A stretch of DNA of 64,000 bases from NCBI GenBank assembly GCA_963924555.1, contig OZ004593.1, positions 5,576,480-5,640,479 on the forward strand. Reading direction: 5' to 3'. This DNA comes from Crambe crambe. Taxonomy: Eukaryota; Porifera; Demospongiae; Poecilosclerida; Crambeidae. The notes beneath the pieces were generated by a model, which made no database searches, was not told where the DNA came from, and saw nothing but the letters and a program-made list of their open reading frames with translations. Shown in pieces: positions 23,851 through 35,538 of the stretch. Within the stretch, counting starts at the first letter, position 1; each line of letters begins with the position of its first letter. The position numbers were made by a program, and so were the translations under genes.

Positions 23851-26800
23851 CATCTGACAATATACAGGTAGAGATTGATGAATATCTTAAATTTGGACTC
23901 TCCTACCTATAGCTAGATAGACCTTAATGATTTTTTATAGCTAGAGTGATAACTCTTCGACTTCTTTGATCCTGCATTATCTGATTTATCAGGAAGGAAT
24001 GGATGCATGGAGCTGGAGAAAAAAAGAGGGGTGCAGTGGGGTTCAAGAAGGTGAAGTGTTGGGGGAAATGACATGTATTGGTTCAGATTTGTGAATTAAC
24101 TGGATAGAGGAGAGAGATGCCGGGCAACTTTATAGCTAATGTGAAGTGAACTATTGCAGTGGTGCAGATCCAGGAATTTGACAGGAGGGGTTATCCACAT
24201 GCTTGTGTGCAGACATGACCCCACCCACTTGCTGAGCACTCAATCTACATGTACACAGAAGGGGGTATATTCAGTGATAAGTAAATTAATGTGCTCAGAG
24301 AGTACAGAGTAATATTTTGGAATTTCATTGTTGGAAGTGAAGGTGCACAAAGATTCCACTAGTTGATCCCATAATTAGTCTGCATAACCCTCCTTTAGAA
24401 AAGTCTGTGTAGTACTTTTATAGAAAATACAAGTGACGACCATTACCCTAATTAATTAGCGCGCGCACTAGATACAATTGACGACCTTTACCTTTATTAC
24501 CTTTAGATAAGTGACGATCTTTTACCAGTAAATACAAGACTTCAGTAAACACAAGTGATACAATACCTAGAATGGTCCTCCTGTTAATCAGAGACAGGTC
24601 ATTGATCTCTCTCTCTCTCTCACAGGAAGGCATGGGCCTGTATTGGTATCTGCTAAATTAATACCTTGAAATTACAAAAATTGAAAAATCAGTACCCATA
24701 AATAATAGTTACCTTAAGATAAAATTAATACAGTTATTGTAGTGGTACATCATACAGCTGCAATGCATAATCAGGTCTGCTATTGCAGCTAATGTAGTTA
24801 GCATTGTAATTTGTCAGTGTGTATGAGGTCATGTTGTATAATAACTGTAGGTGGAAGTGAGGCAAATATCAGGAATAATAAAGTGGACTTGCTGGGGTTG
24901 TAAGCAGATAGTAACTTGACACCTTCCTGCACATGTTATACATACAACACATGATTATGAGATAATGAATATAGCTATGAACTAATGATGGAGAGCCATG
25001 GCTAGGCTTGAGGACATTCTGTTGTGCTTTCTGGTCTTATGTTATTGGTTATTGTTTTTTGTTTGTTTTTTTGCCTGTTACCATGGTGATACTTGTACCC
25101 AAACCTATATCCACAGCCGCTGGAGCTAATTTTCTGGATGAACTCAGTCCCATTTGTTATAATGACTCCTCTCCAATCAGGATACTTCATTAGAGTAAAT
25201 GAGCAATAATTATAATCATGTACAGTAGCTATGGCTACTGTACACAATACAGAGCTTTTTTTGCCATTACATACACAGCACGGGTTCTTGTTTATCAGAC
25301 TGTCCATAGTTTTAGTTTTGTTTACTTTGATGGTAAACATGTTCCATCAATGCACCCTTAACTAACATGCTGGAAGTATATACGGATTTATGTTTTTGTT
25401 TGAAATAGTATAAAAGGATGATGGAGGTGGTAGCGTTAGAGACACAATAATGTTTATGACAGCTGTACATGTGCTGTATAAACAGTAAACATCGTATTAA
25501 AACTCAACTGAAAGTTCAAAAATTTAAACGTTTAATGTTGATTTATATTTTACTTCTCTATTTAGCTATCAATAATTATGAGACTGCCAGTTATTCAAAT
25601 TCTGGATTGACTATATGCAAAAGCAAATGTTATGTCGTTCCCTTGATAAAAAATGGGCCCAGTAGAATATTCCATACCAGAGACGAAGCACATTTTCCTT
25701 AATCCCATTGAAAGTCTATTATTATGTTGGAAATTTATGGTGTAGTAAGTTTTCCCTCCATAACATTCATTAAAATTTTTGCTCATGATTCCACCTCAGA
25801 AGAGGTACAATATGCCTATGTAGCTTGTCACTATGATTCAGATGGAGTGGTCATTCCTTACCAGATAGTACTAAGTGCTTCTTCTTGTAAGGCTAACAAG
25901 CTAACCATTATAGAAATATTTCAGCTGTGGTATTTTTCTTTTCCTTTGCTAGCAGAATCAATGAGACAACAAGAGAAAGGTGTGGCTAGTTCTGTACAAG
26001 CGCAAACTCAAAGCTACACGATGTCATAGCAACATAGGCTTGTCATAGCTACCTCCTTTGATTCTATTCTCAGACTCTCACTCATGACAAGTCTCTATTA
26101 TTTTTTTAACAGTAGCTATTCCTACACAAATGAAAAAAATCTGGTATTAGCTATACTATAAGTAAGTAGCTACAATTGTTGCTTCACTGATCAGAAATAC
26201 AGAGTTTATTTTGAGTCTAATTGGCATGTGTATTCTATTATTATACAGTATGAGTAGGTAATGGTTGAAAAATATTGATAGCACATTTTATGGAGCATGG
26301 AGTGTGTAGAAGCTAGATACCTCCTGTTTTCTTTGCTGTATTTTTAAAGAAACTAGAGAAAAGTTGCAGTGACTTCATTAACCAACTTGTGTGATTCTTT
26401 CAAGTTTATGCACATCTGCTGACATTCCATCCGCCACGTAATTTTCCTTAGTTAAGATTCTTCCTTGCTATTGAGGCTGATTATCTGGTCTGACCAATCT
26501 CGAAATTTAAAAGTATGACTGTATGTAATTATCTGGCCTGACAAATAGATTTTGTCTGACGAATAAACTGGACATTGCACCCTTGCATGACCAGTAATAA
26601 TCTACTGTACGATATGTTTGTCAGTTACTGTTTGAAAGGAATAAAGCTAGAGTTTCCTTTTATGTCCTTGCATAGCTACATCTTTAGCTATATAGCTGAA
26701 CATATTAATTGTTATAGTAGTATGTGATAAACAGTCCAATATGGACCAATCAGAGTACTCTGGTTAATGGCACAGTTAACTACATCATACATAAGCACCC

Positions 26801-27540
26801 CGGAGCCCCAGGCTATAAATTATATGCTATATTGATATCTCTAGGAACTAAAAATCTTCATCCTGAAATAACTACTCACACACCTTTCTTTACAGATCAG
26901 CAATGGAGATGAAATCCTGTTGCAGCTGGATGGCACTTCTACCATGGACACATGAAGAAGGTGTATAACAGCTCATAAAAGGAACCACTATACACTTGCT
27001 TTTAGCCATAAAGGAAACTGTGGAAGTAATCATAATTGTAACATATCAATCATAAACATTCCATGGTATGCCATTAACTATACAGTTTTATATTGCCAAC
27101 AGAATCTAATAAAAGTCATGCCTATTCTATTAACCAGTCAGATTAAAGAGCAGTGAAGTATCAGTTTTCTGAAGTCTGTAGCAGTTTTAAACTCTATACA
27201 GTGTGAAACTACATACACTATGTTAAAGGTAAGACTGATACTCTAACTAGTTATGTGCTCGTAGCACAGCAAAGCAACACAGCTTGCTTTTGCAAAAACT
27301 TTTAATGTTGCATTATGATATTTTGGAGTTGCATGCTGTCAATAACCCCTATCCCTTTCATTTCTTTTATCAAGCCTTGACCGTCTTTGTTCCATTCAGA
27401 GCTTCTTCTGGCTCTATCCTTCGCATTAACCTTGCTCTTTTTTGCTGCTCAGTTTTGGAGCAGTGTTTCATTCACTTCACTTTCCATCGTTAGCTAAAAG
27501 TTAGCTATTTTGAGCATGCACAGTATTTTACCCTCAGGGC
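23851..27540. other. Long non-coding stretch, one coding remnant
   Basis: The only protein-like signal is at 25790-25900, EEVQYAYVACHYDSDGVV followed by IPYQIVL, homologous to 22685-22810. Motifs of the 'tatctggcctgac' type are also shared between 22865 and 26530, so the two areas are diverged duplicates. 24601-24622 is a short TC repeat. I see no complete gene. Confidence 0.45.
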
Positions 27541-27612
27541 TTGATAATTGCAGCGAGCGAGCTGACTCTCAGGTCATGACTCATTGAAATTTTAAATATA
27601 TATATATATATA

Positions 27613-27850
27613 TCAGAGAGTGCGTTAGCACTCTCTAAGTAGGGATGGCAGGTCAAAGGTCATAAGACAGTATACTCTTCTTTCTCTTCTACCCTTACTC
27701 TACAGGTTCTCAGAAGTCTAGAGTGAATTATTACATCTACAAAGAAGAGAGGAGAATATTCCAAAACCAAAAATTCATTCGCTAACATAAGAAAAAAACG
27801 ATGTCTAAAATTGACTTTTGTTCTTTTTCTTTATAATAATAATAATAATC
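27613..27850 (+). repeat. SINE-like repeat, copy 3
   Basis: Head 'cagagagtgcgttagcactc', same body as copies 1 and 2, short (TAA)n tail, following a (TA)n run. Confidence 0.65.
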
Positions 27851-28089
27851 AGAGAGTGCGCTAGCACTCTCTAAGTAGCGATGGCAGGTCAAAGGTCATA
27901 GGACTGCATAAACTAAAACTCTTCTTTCTCTTCTACCCTTGCTCTACAGGTTCTCAGAAGGCTACAGTGAGATACTACTTCTACAAAGAAGAGAGGAGAG
28001 TGTTCAAAAATCAAAAATTCATTCGCTAACATAAGAAAAAAACGAGTTCTAAAATTGACTTTTGTTCATTTTCTTTATAATAATAATAA
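27850..28089 (+). repeat. SINE-like repeat, copy 4, tail used as insertion site
   Basis: Inserted at or in the TAA tail of copy 3. Its own tail is cut by the Harbinger-like MITE at 28090-28409. Confidence 0.65.
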
Positions 28090-28409
28090 GGCCACACCAA
28101 GTCAATTATTAGTTTCTGGTCTTTCCCCTTTTAAATTAACATGCGGGCGGGGGTAATTGTGACTATTTATGGCTGCTGCAACGTTTGCAATCTTCCACGG
28201 TAGAAGGGTAGAATGTTCAGATATAACAGTTACGTTGATCAAAGGCTTGGCTGGTGGAGCTAATACAACATTTCACAATAATTATTTCACACAACACGCA
28301 CTGTTCTTCTACTTCTTTTGCTACATATCAATTATAGTCCTCAAATTCCCGCGAGCACGATTAGCAGGCGGGCGGGGGACCAGAAACTAATAATTGACTT
28401 GGTGTGGCC
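28090..28409. mobile_element. Harbinger-like MITE (320 bp) with TAA duplication
   Basis: Perfect 32-bp TIRs start GGCCACACCAAGTCAATTAT and end with the complement. They are flanked by TAA on both sides (28087-28089 and 28410-28412). A 3-bp TAA/TWA target and GG-starting TIRs are typical of PIF/Harbinger. There is no transposase inside; a short ORF (28169-28390) spans the TIR and is not credible. Confidence 0.85.
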
Positions 28410-28412
28410 TAA

Positions 28413-28629
28413 TCAGAGAGTGCGTTAGCACTCTCTAAGTAGGGATGGCGGGTCAAAGGTCATAAGACAGTATAAACTAAAACTCTTCTTTCTCTTCTAC
28501 CCTTACTCTACAGGTTCTCAGAAGTCTAGAGTGAATTATTACATCTACAAAGAAGAGAGGAGAATATTCCAAAACCAAAAATTCATAAGAAAAAAACGAT
28601 GTCTAAAATTGACTTTTGTTCTTTTTCTT

Positions 28630-28664
<35 letters not shown>
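28413..28664 (+). repeat. SINE-like repeat, copy 5
   Basis: Complete head and body with a long (TAA)n tail. It starts exactly at the right-hand TAA of the MITE. Confidence 0.65.
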
Positions 28665-28665
<1 letters not shown>

Positions 28666-28666
28666 T

Positions 28667-29340
28667 AGGGCAATGTTCAACATTCAGTTGGCAGCGAGCG
28701 AGCAAGCATTCTTTAGTGCTACAACTCTTTAATTTAGAAGATTTTGCTGTTTAGTTTAGACAGTGAGCAAGTGAGCATGATAGGCTCCAGTGCTTTATAT
28801 TGCGTCAGAGACAAGAGTCATGTAAGTGGTCGTTCCAACCAGAAATCTCCATGCATCAAAAGCTGTAAATACTTACCACAAGCACTTAGATAAGCCAAGC
28901 GCCTACAATTCACTTTGATATATTAATTTTGATAGCCAGTGAGCAAGCAAGTTAGTGCTACAACTCTTTAGTTGCTGTTGAGTTTATATGTAACAAAGTA
29001 CCAGGCTAGAGCCTCTACAACTACTACTATAATTATGTGCAGCATTTGACAGTGAGCAAGTGAGTACCTGATAGGCTCCAGTGCTTGCTGTCAGAGACAA
29101 GAGTCATGTAAGTTGTGGTTCCAACCGGGAAGCTCCATACATAGAAAGCTGTAAATACGTACCACAAGCACTTAGATAACAAGCGCCTACAATCTACTTA
29201 GATAAGCCTAGCGCCCTATGACAAAAGGCTGCATGTAGAAAACAATCTAGCTTGATTAATTGGAGCATGTGCATTATGCACGCGCACAGCGCTACTATTT
29301 CGGGACACGTACCATACGCGTACGCCTGAGGCATTTTGGA
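28667..29340. repeat. Long repeat, inverted copy of 36942-37495
   Basis: It starts 'ctagggcaatgttcaacatt' and contains several 'accacaagcacttagataa' sub-repeats. The reverse complement appears at 36942-37495. The end near 29338 ('ggagtgtagacctagata') is the empty site of the non-LTR insertion at 35539-36936. Confidence 0.7.
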
Positions 29341-29749
29341 GTGTAGACCTAGATAACTAGGGTATGTTCGTGTAACATATTCAATCGGCGAGCGAAGCAG
29401 TTGGTGAAAGTCATTTGTACTTTGACTTATTGGACTAAGCCTAAGATATTGCAGTGGTTGTGGCAGTGTGGCAGCTGCATACACACTGACAGGAGGCTGT
29501 ATAATGCTTACCACAAGCACTTAGAAAGCCATGCGCCTACAATCCACTTAGCGCCTCTATGACAAAATGCTGTAGAAAGCAATAAGCTCTAGCTATTTGT
29601 TCTAAGTGCTATGGGCACGTTTCATTTATGGGGTCAAAGGTCAAACGAACGTGCGCATGCGTAATGCCCGCTAGCTATGACGTACGTATATATATATCTC
29701 GAGCTCCCGTTGACATGACCAGAGAGTGGCTCGCTTCGCTCGCCAATTA
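29341..29749. other. Repeat-derived sequence, no gene seen
   Basis: Further 'ccacaagcacttagaaagcc' sub-repeats and a (TA)n stretch near 29687. The frame at 29628-29813 runs across repeats and is not supported. Confidence 0.4.
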
Positions 29750-30170
29750 TAAGACTTATTACACGAGTCAGCGTGAGATATGGGGAGATATTTCACGAGC
29801 CGAAGGCGAGTGAAATATCTCGCCATATCTCACAGCTGACGAGTGTAATAAGTGATTTATTCTTACAGTGCACTACATATGTCACAACTAACAAGTCTAA
29901 GGAGTGTTTATAGCCGTCATATAAACATACGTCTGTAGGAAGCTGTTATGAGAACCTGTAATATCACCACGAAGCACTTTAGATAAGCCTAGCAGCCTAC
30001 CAGGCCCTACAAATAACTAATGCACTTTGATAAACCACTGTAAGATTCAATTAAGCTTGCCTATCATCTTCAGAAATGTCGGCCAAAAAGGTTACTAGGC
30101 TAGTCTGCGCATGCGTAGTATACAGTTGAATATAGCCGTTGAATATGGGGATTTATTCAACGGCTCGTCT
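29750..30170. mobile_element. MITE 'TTATTCTTACAG', copy 2, left part
   Basis: Same as 18560-18985, including the preceding inverted block. It stops abruptly at ...CGGCTCGTCT (30170), where a 4-kb element begins. The right part resumes at 34230. Confidence 0.8.
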
Positions 30171-30195
30171 TAGCCTCGTCCCCAGGCCTTATTAA

Positions 30196-31305
30196 AACAT
30201 AGATATAAGATGTTTACGGGATTGGAAACGGATCACGTGCTCTCGTTAGCAACTAACAACCGAGGCGCGTTGACAGCTGAATGACATAGCACTTTTGTCA
30301 AAGTTGCTGTTCTGACAAGATCCGTGAGGTAAGACTTATGCCAATGATACTATAATACACTAGGGCATAGATTTACTGTATGAAATAAATTTCAGCTCAG
30401 ATTTTCAAGTTTATTCCTACAAATACTACTGTAGTGGTTAATGGGACTGTAATCCCTCTCACGCTTGATGGAATCAATTACTGTTGCCCATTTTCTGATC
30501 AAAAGGCATGTAAACTTTAGCTACATGGAATAGTAATGTTGGTTTTTGTATTAGCTGACATATATTGTCTCTAGCATTTGCAAGTGGTGTTAAAACTGTA
30601 ATCCCTCTCCCAAGAAATAGATTAACAATATTGAAACTGTATTAGTTATTTCAGGGAAAGGATAGAACAGTAAATGGAATTGGTGCATTCGTTTTCTATA
30701 CAATAGTCATCCTATGGAGATGGCAAGCTTACTATATTTCCCCCCTAATATCCATAGGGTCCACAGGACAGCTGACTGAGCCGAATTCTTGAGGTGGATG
30801 GTGTCAAAACCCAACAGCCAAAAGCTGGAAGTATTGCAATAATGTTGATGAGGGAGAACTGAGCAGAAACTGGCGGATAACTTTGGGGCAAAATTATCTA
30901 GCTATAATAATAATGAATTTATGTCTAATTTTAATACCAAAAGTCATTCTGGCCTTTCTTTCAAATCAATCACATAAAATTAATGTATAATGAGCAATGA
31001 TAGGTACTCATAGTTATAATTACAAGGAAAAAAGTTATGAATAATTGATAACTTCCTTCCTCAGACTCTCCAACTTCAACTCTCTGACTCTTCACTTCTT
31101 CAATACCTTCCCCTTAGCTTACTTGTACTATTCTGTGAGCTGTAGGGGCAGAATATCACTTTAACTGCCTTGAAAGGAGTGAATATTGATCTCTTTTCAC
31201 AACGATTAATATAATTAATGCTGCATGCGCGTGCGCATCTGTCAACGCGCCACGGTTGTGCAGTTCATTGGGCGTTTCCAATCCCGTAAAACCTCTTATA
31301 TCCAG
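30196..31305. repeat. Inverted pair related to the P-like TIR
   Basis: 'acgggattggaaac' with 'gatataaga' at 30198-30232 reappears reversed at 31262-31302, and 'ggcgcgttgacag' also pairs (about 30263 and 31240). The core matches the P-like TIR at 3309, so this may be a degenerate non-autonomous relative nested in the 4-kb element. Confidence 0.55.
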
Positions 31306-33495
31306 TCTAATCGCCAGCGTTGGCGAGGCCCATAGGGCTAATACAACTTTAATTGCACAGACACGCACTTTTATCACTCACCAGTTTACGGAAGTATCCG
31401 GAGAGAGTGTTTGTGGTCAAATTCACTTCCTTTAGTTGTAGTGCCGAGATTTTCCCTTTACAGAAGGCATAAAGCTGCCTGTAGCTGCACCTTGCACGGT
31501 ACTAACTCCACTATAATTTTAATAGCAAATGCAGCTGCACGCGCGAAGCAGCTGCTACATTTTTGTGGTCTTTGATATTGTGATAATCAATCATGTTGTG
31601 GGCTGTGACATTTGTATTTCACACTTCCTGCCACTACTTCGAAGGTATGTAGAGCTCCTCCTATTATAAGTGGCATGTTATGCGTAATAAAATTAACTGT
31701 CCATTAGTGCATGTCTGTAATACAGCCTTTGCTTTATAGAGCCTTTGAATGCTACTCATAGCTTGAAGCTATACTGTTCATTGAATATAATGGCCTACTG
31801 AATAAGAATGGTGTGTTGGTATTAGCTATTAGCTAGCAGTAGTCCATCCAAATCTTTTACTATAGCTATACACACACTATAGCAATGACAACCCTTGCCC
31901 ATGGACCATGTCACTCTGTAAGCAGTGATCATTCAGATACACACTTAAAAATATTGATTGACTATTAATCATCAACGGACACTTTCAGACACGGATACCT
32001 CTGCCAGGCTTCCATGAAGCAAATCAAAAGGAAAACCCTTAGCTAACATTAAAATTTCCATCCTTGATGGCTGCCCAACCAAGCAGGTAGCTACGAACAG
32101 AAACAATTTATTGTATTCAGAACTGTAAAAAACTGACATACAGCACCACCAATCTTTTAATACCCCAGGCCAACCCCAGATAAAGTTGATATTCTCTCTT
32201 GATAGGTACAGATGTGTATCACATACGTTTGATACTATTATGTTTCCTGGGAGTAAGATTTTCATCCTAAAGATGCTATAGGTTCCTGAATCAGAATGCC
32301 CTTATCTCTCTTTGAACACTATCACAGAAGAGCTACTACCACACTTAATGTCTGTACTCCTTTTTCATGGGATCGGGAATACCAGTTTACTCTCTACATT
32401 CTATCATTTTTCTCCTTCATCAATAATGAAACACTGTGTGGTTCACTAGGACAAGTGACAGCAGATCCTGCCTCCCCTTCCCTCCGACTTGTTACCTGTG
32501 GATATTTTAGAGTATATTTATCCAATCTTCACCAATCACCCTCTTTTATTCAATGAAATCAGAGTCTCTCCATGACTTACACTATCATCAGGAGAACAGT
32601 GTGGGAGTGAGCAGACATGACCATGCCCTCTACCGAAGCTCTAAAGCTCCACTGGAATCGCTCCCTGTGGTATTAGAGATGTGGCATCATGCAACTTCCA
32701 ACGACATTGATCTTCCAGGTAAGTTAGCTGTTTGAGAAATGTAATTAAGATTCGATTTCTAGCTCACTGACACACATACATTTACCTATATAGCTGGAAA
32801 TGGTGGGATGGAAAAGTCCAAAGTGTCTTAGACGTTCCTGAAAACATGGCAAGAGTTCAGGATTTTGTTTTCAATGGGTGTGGCTGAAAATTGACAAGCA
32901 TACAAATGTGGACCAGGATGCAAGTGTGTCAACTGTTTAAATAGCTATGACAACAGTCTCAATCATCCTGAAGCAGTGATGGAGCTGTAAACATTGATGG
33001 ACTTCAGAAACAGAACGAAGAATTGATAGGAGATAATATAGAGAGTGATGAAGAACATGAACTAAATGAAAGACAGGATGAATGGGTGTGACATTTGCAT
33101 TTTGCAATACTTACATCCACAAAATTGCTACTGTATATTATACAAGCAATGCTACACAGGATCCAGCTAGAATCTGAAGTGTCCACTGCTAGGAACGAAA
33201 ATTCTAGTAAGAAACACTATGACGTGATGAAACTAGCCAAGCAACAGAGGCAACATATAGCTGAATTTTCTGCCTGTTTATAGCTTGCAACAATGTTTAC
33301 TGTGCAGTAATACTTACCTAGGTTTCATCTTTAGCAGAAAGTGCTCTCCATATTGCTTCTTCGGCTTCTAAGAGGCAGTTACAGTCCATACAAAACACCC
33401 GCACAATTTCTGTTTTTTGACTACAATTTATGACGTCATCGCTAATACGTGGTAATTAATTACGTCCACTGGCGATTAGACTGTATCTATGATTA

Positions 33496-34202
33496 AAATA
33501 AGGGCCTGGTATCCACTGTTTGCGCATGTGCTGGTTTTTCACGCTTTTCCGTGAATTTGTGCACTTTCGGAAATTTTAGGATACGTAAACGTCACAATAA
33601 TTGGGCGGGGCCTTGTTTCTATGACGGCTGCTAGTAATTAGTTAGAACAATGGAAGGTGCTTCTCCAGCTTCAGCTACCGATAAGGTCGGCTACAAACCA
33701 TAGTTACTTGTTTTTCTGACGCCGTCGCTTTCCCTTGGAGACGTCGGGCTTGCCTTATGTAGAGCATAGTGTAGAGGAACAGAGCCTGGCCCATCAGGTC
33801 TGTTTAAAAAAACGAAGTATTTGTACGTCTGACTGCCGACTGGAAAGAGCCAAGTTCTGCCGTTTGAAGTGGACCACCAGAACTTCTATTAGTCTCAGTA
33901 AGGTCTGGCCGCGCGAGATTCGTAATAAGAAAAAGTAGTAACTAGCTGGGAAGAGAAGCACAGTTCTTGGTCCGGATGGAGGATCAGGTCAGAGGACTGA
34001 GAAAGAAGTGTGTGAACCCTCCATAATCATCTCTTTAAAGTCTGCTTCCAAGGAGAACTTTGCTACAGAGTCTTGTTCCTGCGGCAAAGATCGAGTCATC
34101 TAATTAGTACCGCCCACTCTACATCGTCATCGGCACATTATAATGATATTCATAGATGCTGGGGTCGCGCACGCGCAAACAGTGGATACCAGGCCCTTAT
34201 TT
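33496..34202. mobile_element. Nested ~707-bp inverted-repeat element
   Basis: A perfect 30-bp pair, starting AAATAAGGGCCTGGTATCCA on the left, bounds this stretch near the right end of the 4-kb element. A 67-residue ORF inside (33735-33938) has no recognisable motif. Confidence 0.6.
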
Positions 34203-34229
34203 CAATAATAAGGCCTGGGTACGAGGCTA

Positions 34230-34392
34230 CGGCTCGTCTATGGGGAAAATGTACTAGTGGGCGTGGTCTGTAATTTATTCTTACAGACCACGCCCACTAG
34301 TACATTTTCCCCATAGACGAGCCGTTGAATAAATCCTCATATTCAAAGGTTATATTCAACGGTCTACTGCGCATGTACAGACTAGCCTACAC
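34230..34392. repeat. MITE right part and inverted partial copy (large palindrome)
   Basis: 34230-34270 is the right end of the MITE split by the 4-kb element. It continues into a tail-to-tail inverted copy (34270-34392), making an almost perfect palindrome of about 95 bp centred near 34273. Confidence 0.75.
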
Positions 34393-34988
34393 AGCGAAAA
34401 ATCTACAACTTGTAAGCATTCTGTAACAGGTATGTAACAGAACAAAAATCCGTAAACCCTAGGCACCGGAAGTACTAATTTTTGATCTGTAGGCAGTTGG
34501 TGGGGCAGCAGGTCTGATACAGTCCAAAAATACGGACCTGTTACAGACTTGTAGATTTTACTGACCCGTTACAGACCTGTGTACAGGTCATAACTGGTAT
34601 GTGGGGCAGTCCAGACCTGTTACAAGTTGTAGATTTTTCGCTGCGTACCTTATTGATGATGTTTAATACAGTCACTCCTTGCTGAACTTATAGTAGTATT
34701 ATAGCCAGTACTTGGCTGTAGTGTAGTCAGCTCACTTCACCATGCCATGCACATGTCATTTAGCTACATTGCTGTTGCTGTAAAGTAAATAATAGACAAA
34801 ACTTAAATAGCTAAACAAATTCTTCAACCAGAGACTGTGTATGTACCTACAAAAGAAAGAGATACTCATATCAAATTAATAATCACTGCATGCATACTCT
34901 CAGTTGAAGTGACAGTCAATACTGCCACTCAATTCTTTACATACACAAACTTACATTCAACTTCAAGCACTATGAAAAAAGGATAGAA
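34393..34988 (-). repeat. Dispersed repeat, reverse copy of 2947-3300
   Basis: 34655-34988 is the reverse complement of the long repeat at 2947-3300. 34393-34650 has internal 'acctgttacag' words but no gene. Confidence 0.6.
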
Positions 34989-35260
34989 ACAAGTAAGCGC
35001 AAAAAATTTCTTCTAAATAAAAAGGTTAAGTAGGGATAGCTTAAAATCTAGCTGGGCTATAATATAATGTACTGCAGCCTCGTATGAAAATAATCCCTAC
35101 TTTTACAACTGCCATAGCTAGCTATAGGTAGTGATGTAAATGTAGGGATTGTTTTCATACGAGGCTGCAGTACAGTATACTCTCAGTTGAAGTGACAGTC
35201 AATACTGCCACTCAATTCTTTACATACACTAACTTCAAGCACTAAGAAAAAAGGATAGAA
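34989..35260. mobile_element. Palindromic MITE, copy 3 (truncated) and duplicated flank
   Basis: The element starts ACAAGTAAGCG and stops at 'gctgcagtaca' (about 35175). Then about 85 nt of its own left flank are repeated (35178-35260), so MITE plus flank was tandemly duplicated. Confidence 0.75.
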
Positions 35261-35520
35261 ACAAGTGAGCGCAAAAAATTTCTTCTAAATAAAAAGGTTA
35301 AGTAGGGATAGCTTAAAATCTAGCTGGGCTATATAATGTACTGCAGCCTCATATGAAAACAATCCCTACTTTTACAACTGCCATAGCTAGCTATAGGTAG
35401 CGGATGTAAATGTAGGGATTGTTTTCATATGAGGCTGCAGTACATTATATAGCCCAGCTAGATTTTAAGCTATCCCTACTTAACTTTTTTATTTAGAAGA
35501 AATTTTTTGCGCTCACTTGT
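35261..35520. mobile_element. Palindromic MITE, copy 4 (260 bp, complete)
   Basis: Begins ACAAGTGAGCGC and ends GCGCTCACTTGT. The arms are near-perfect reverse complements. Confidence 0.85.
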
Positions 35521-35538
35521 ATATATCTAGGTCTACAC

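Larger units (their letters stand above)
30171..34229. mobile_element. ~4.06-kb DNA element inserted in a MITE, 10-bp target duplication
   Basis: The ends TAGCCTCGTCCCCAGGCCTT and the reverse of 34206-34229 match over 24 nt with one mismatch. CGGCTCGTCT flanks both sides (30161-30170 and 34230-34239). Joining the flanks rebuilds the MITE seen intact at 18672-19023. A 9-10-bp duplication would suit a Mutator-like element, but I see no recognisable transposase, and the interior looks composite. Around 32890-32940 a frame reads YKCGPGCKCVNCLN, a Cys pattern often seen in transposon proteins. 33000-33090 reads an acidic helix (EELIGDNIESDEEHELNE). Confidence 0.75.

Noticed and set aside
23550..23860. 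Cys/Tyr-rich minus-strand frames (VYTVFSV...)
   Set aside because: They only translate the minisatellite in three frames.
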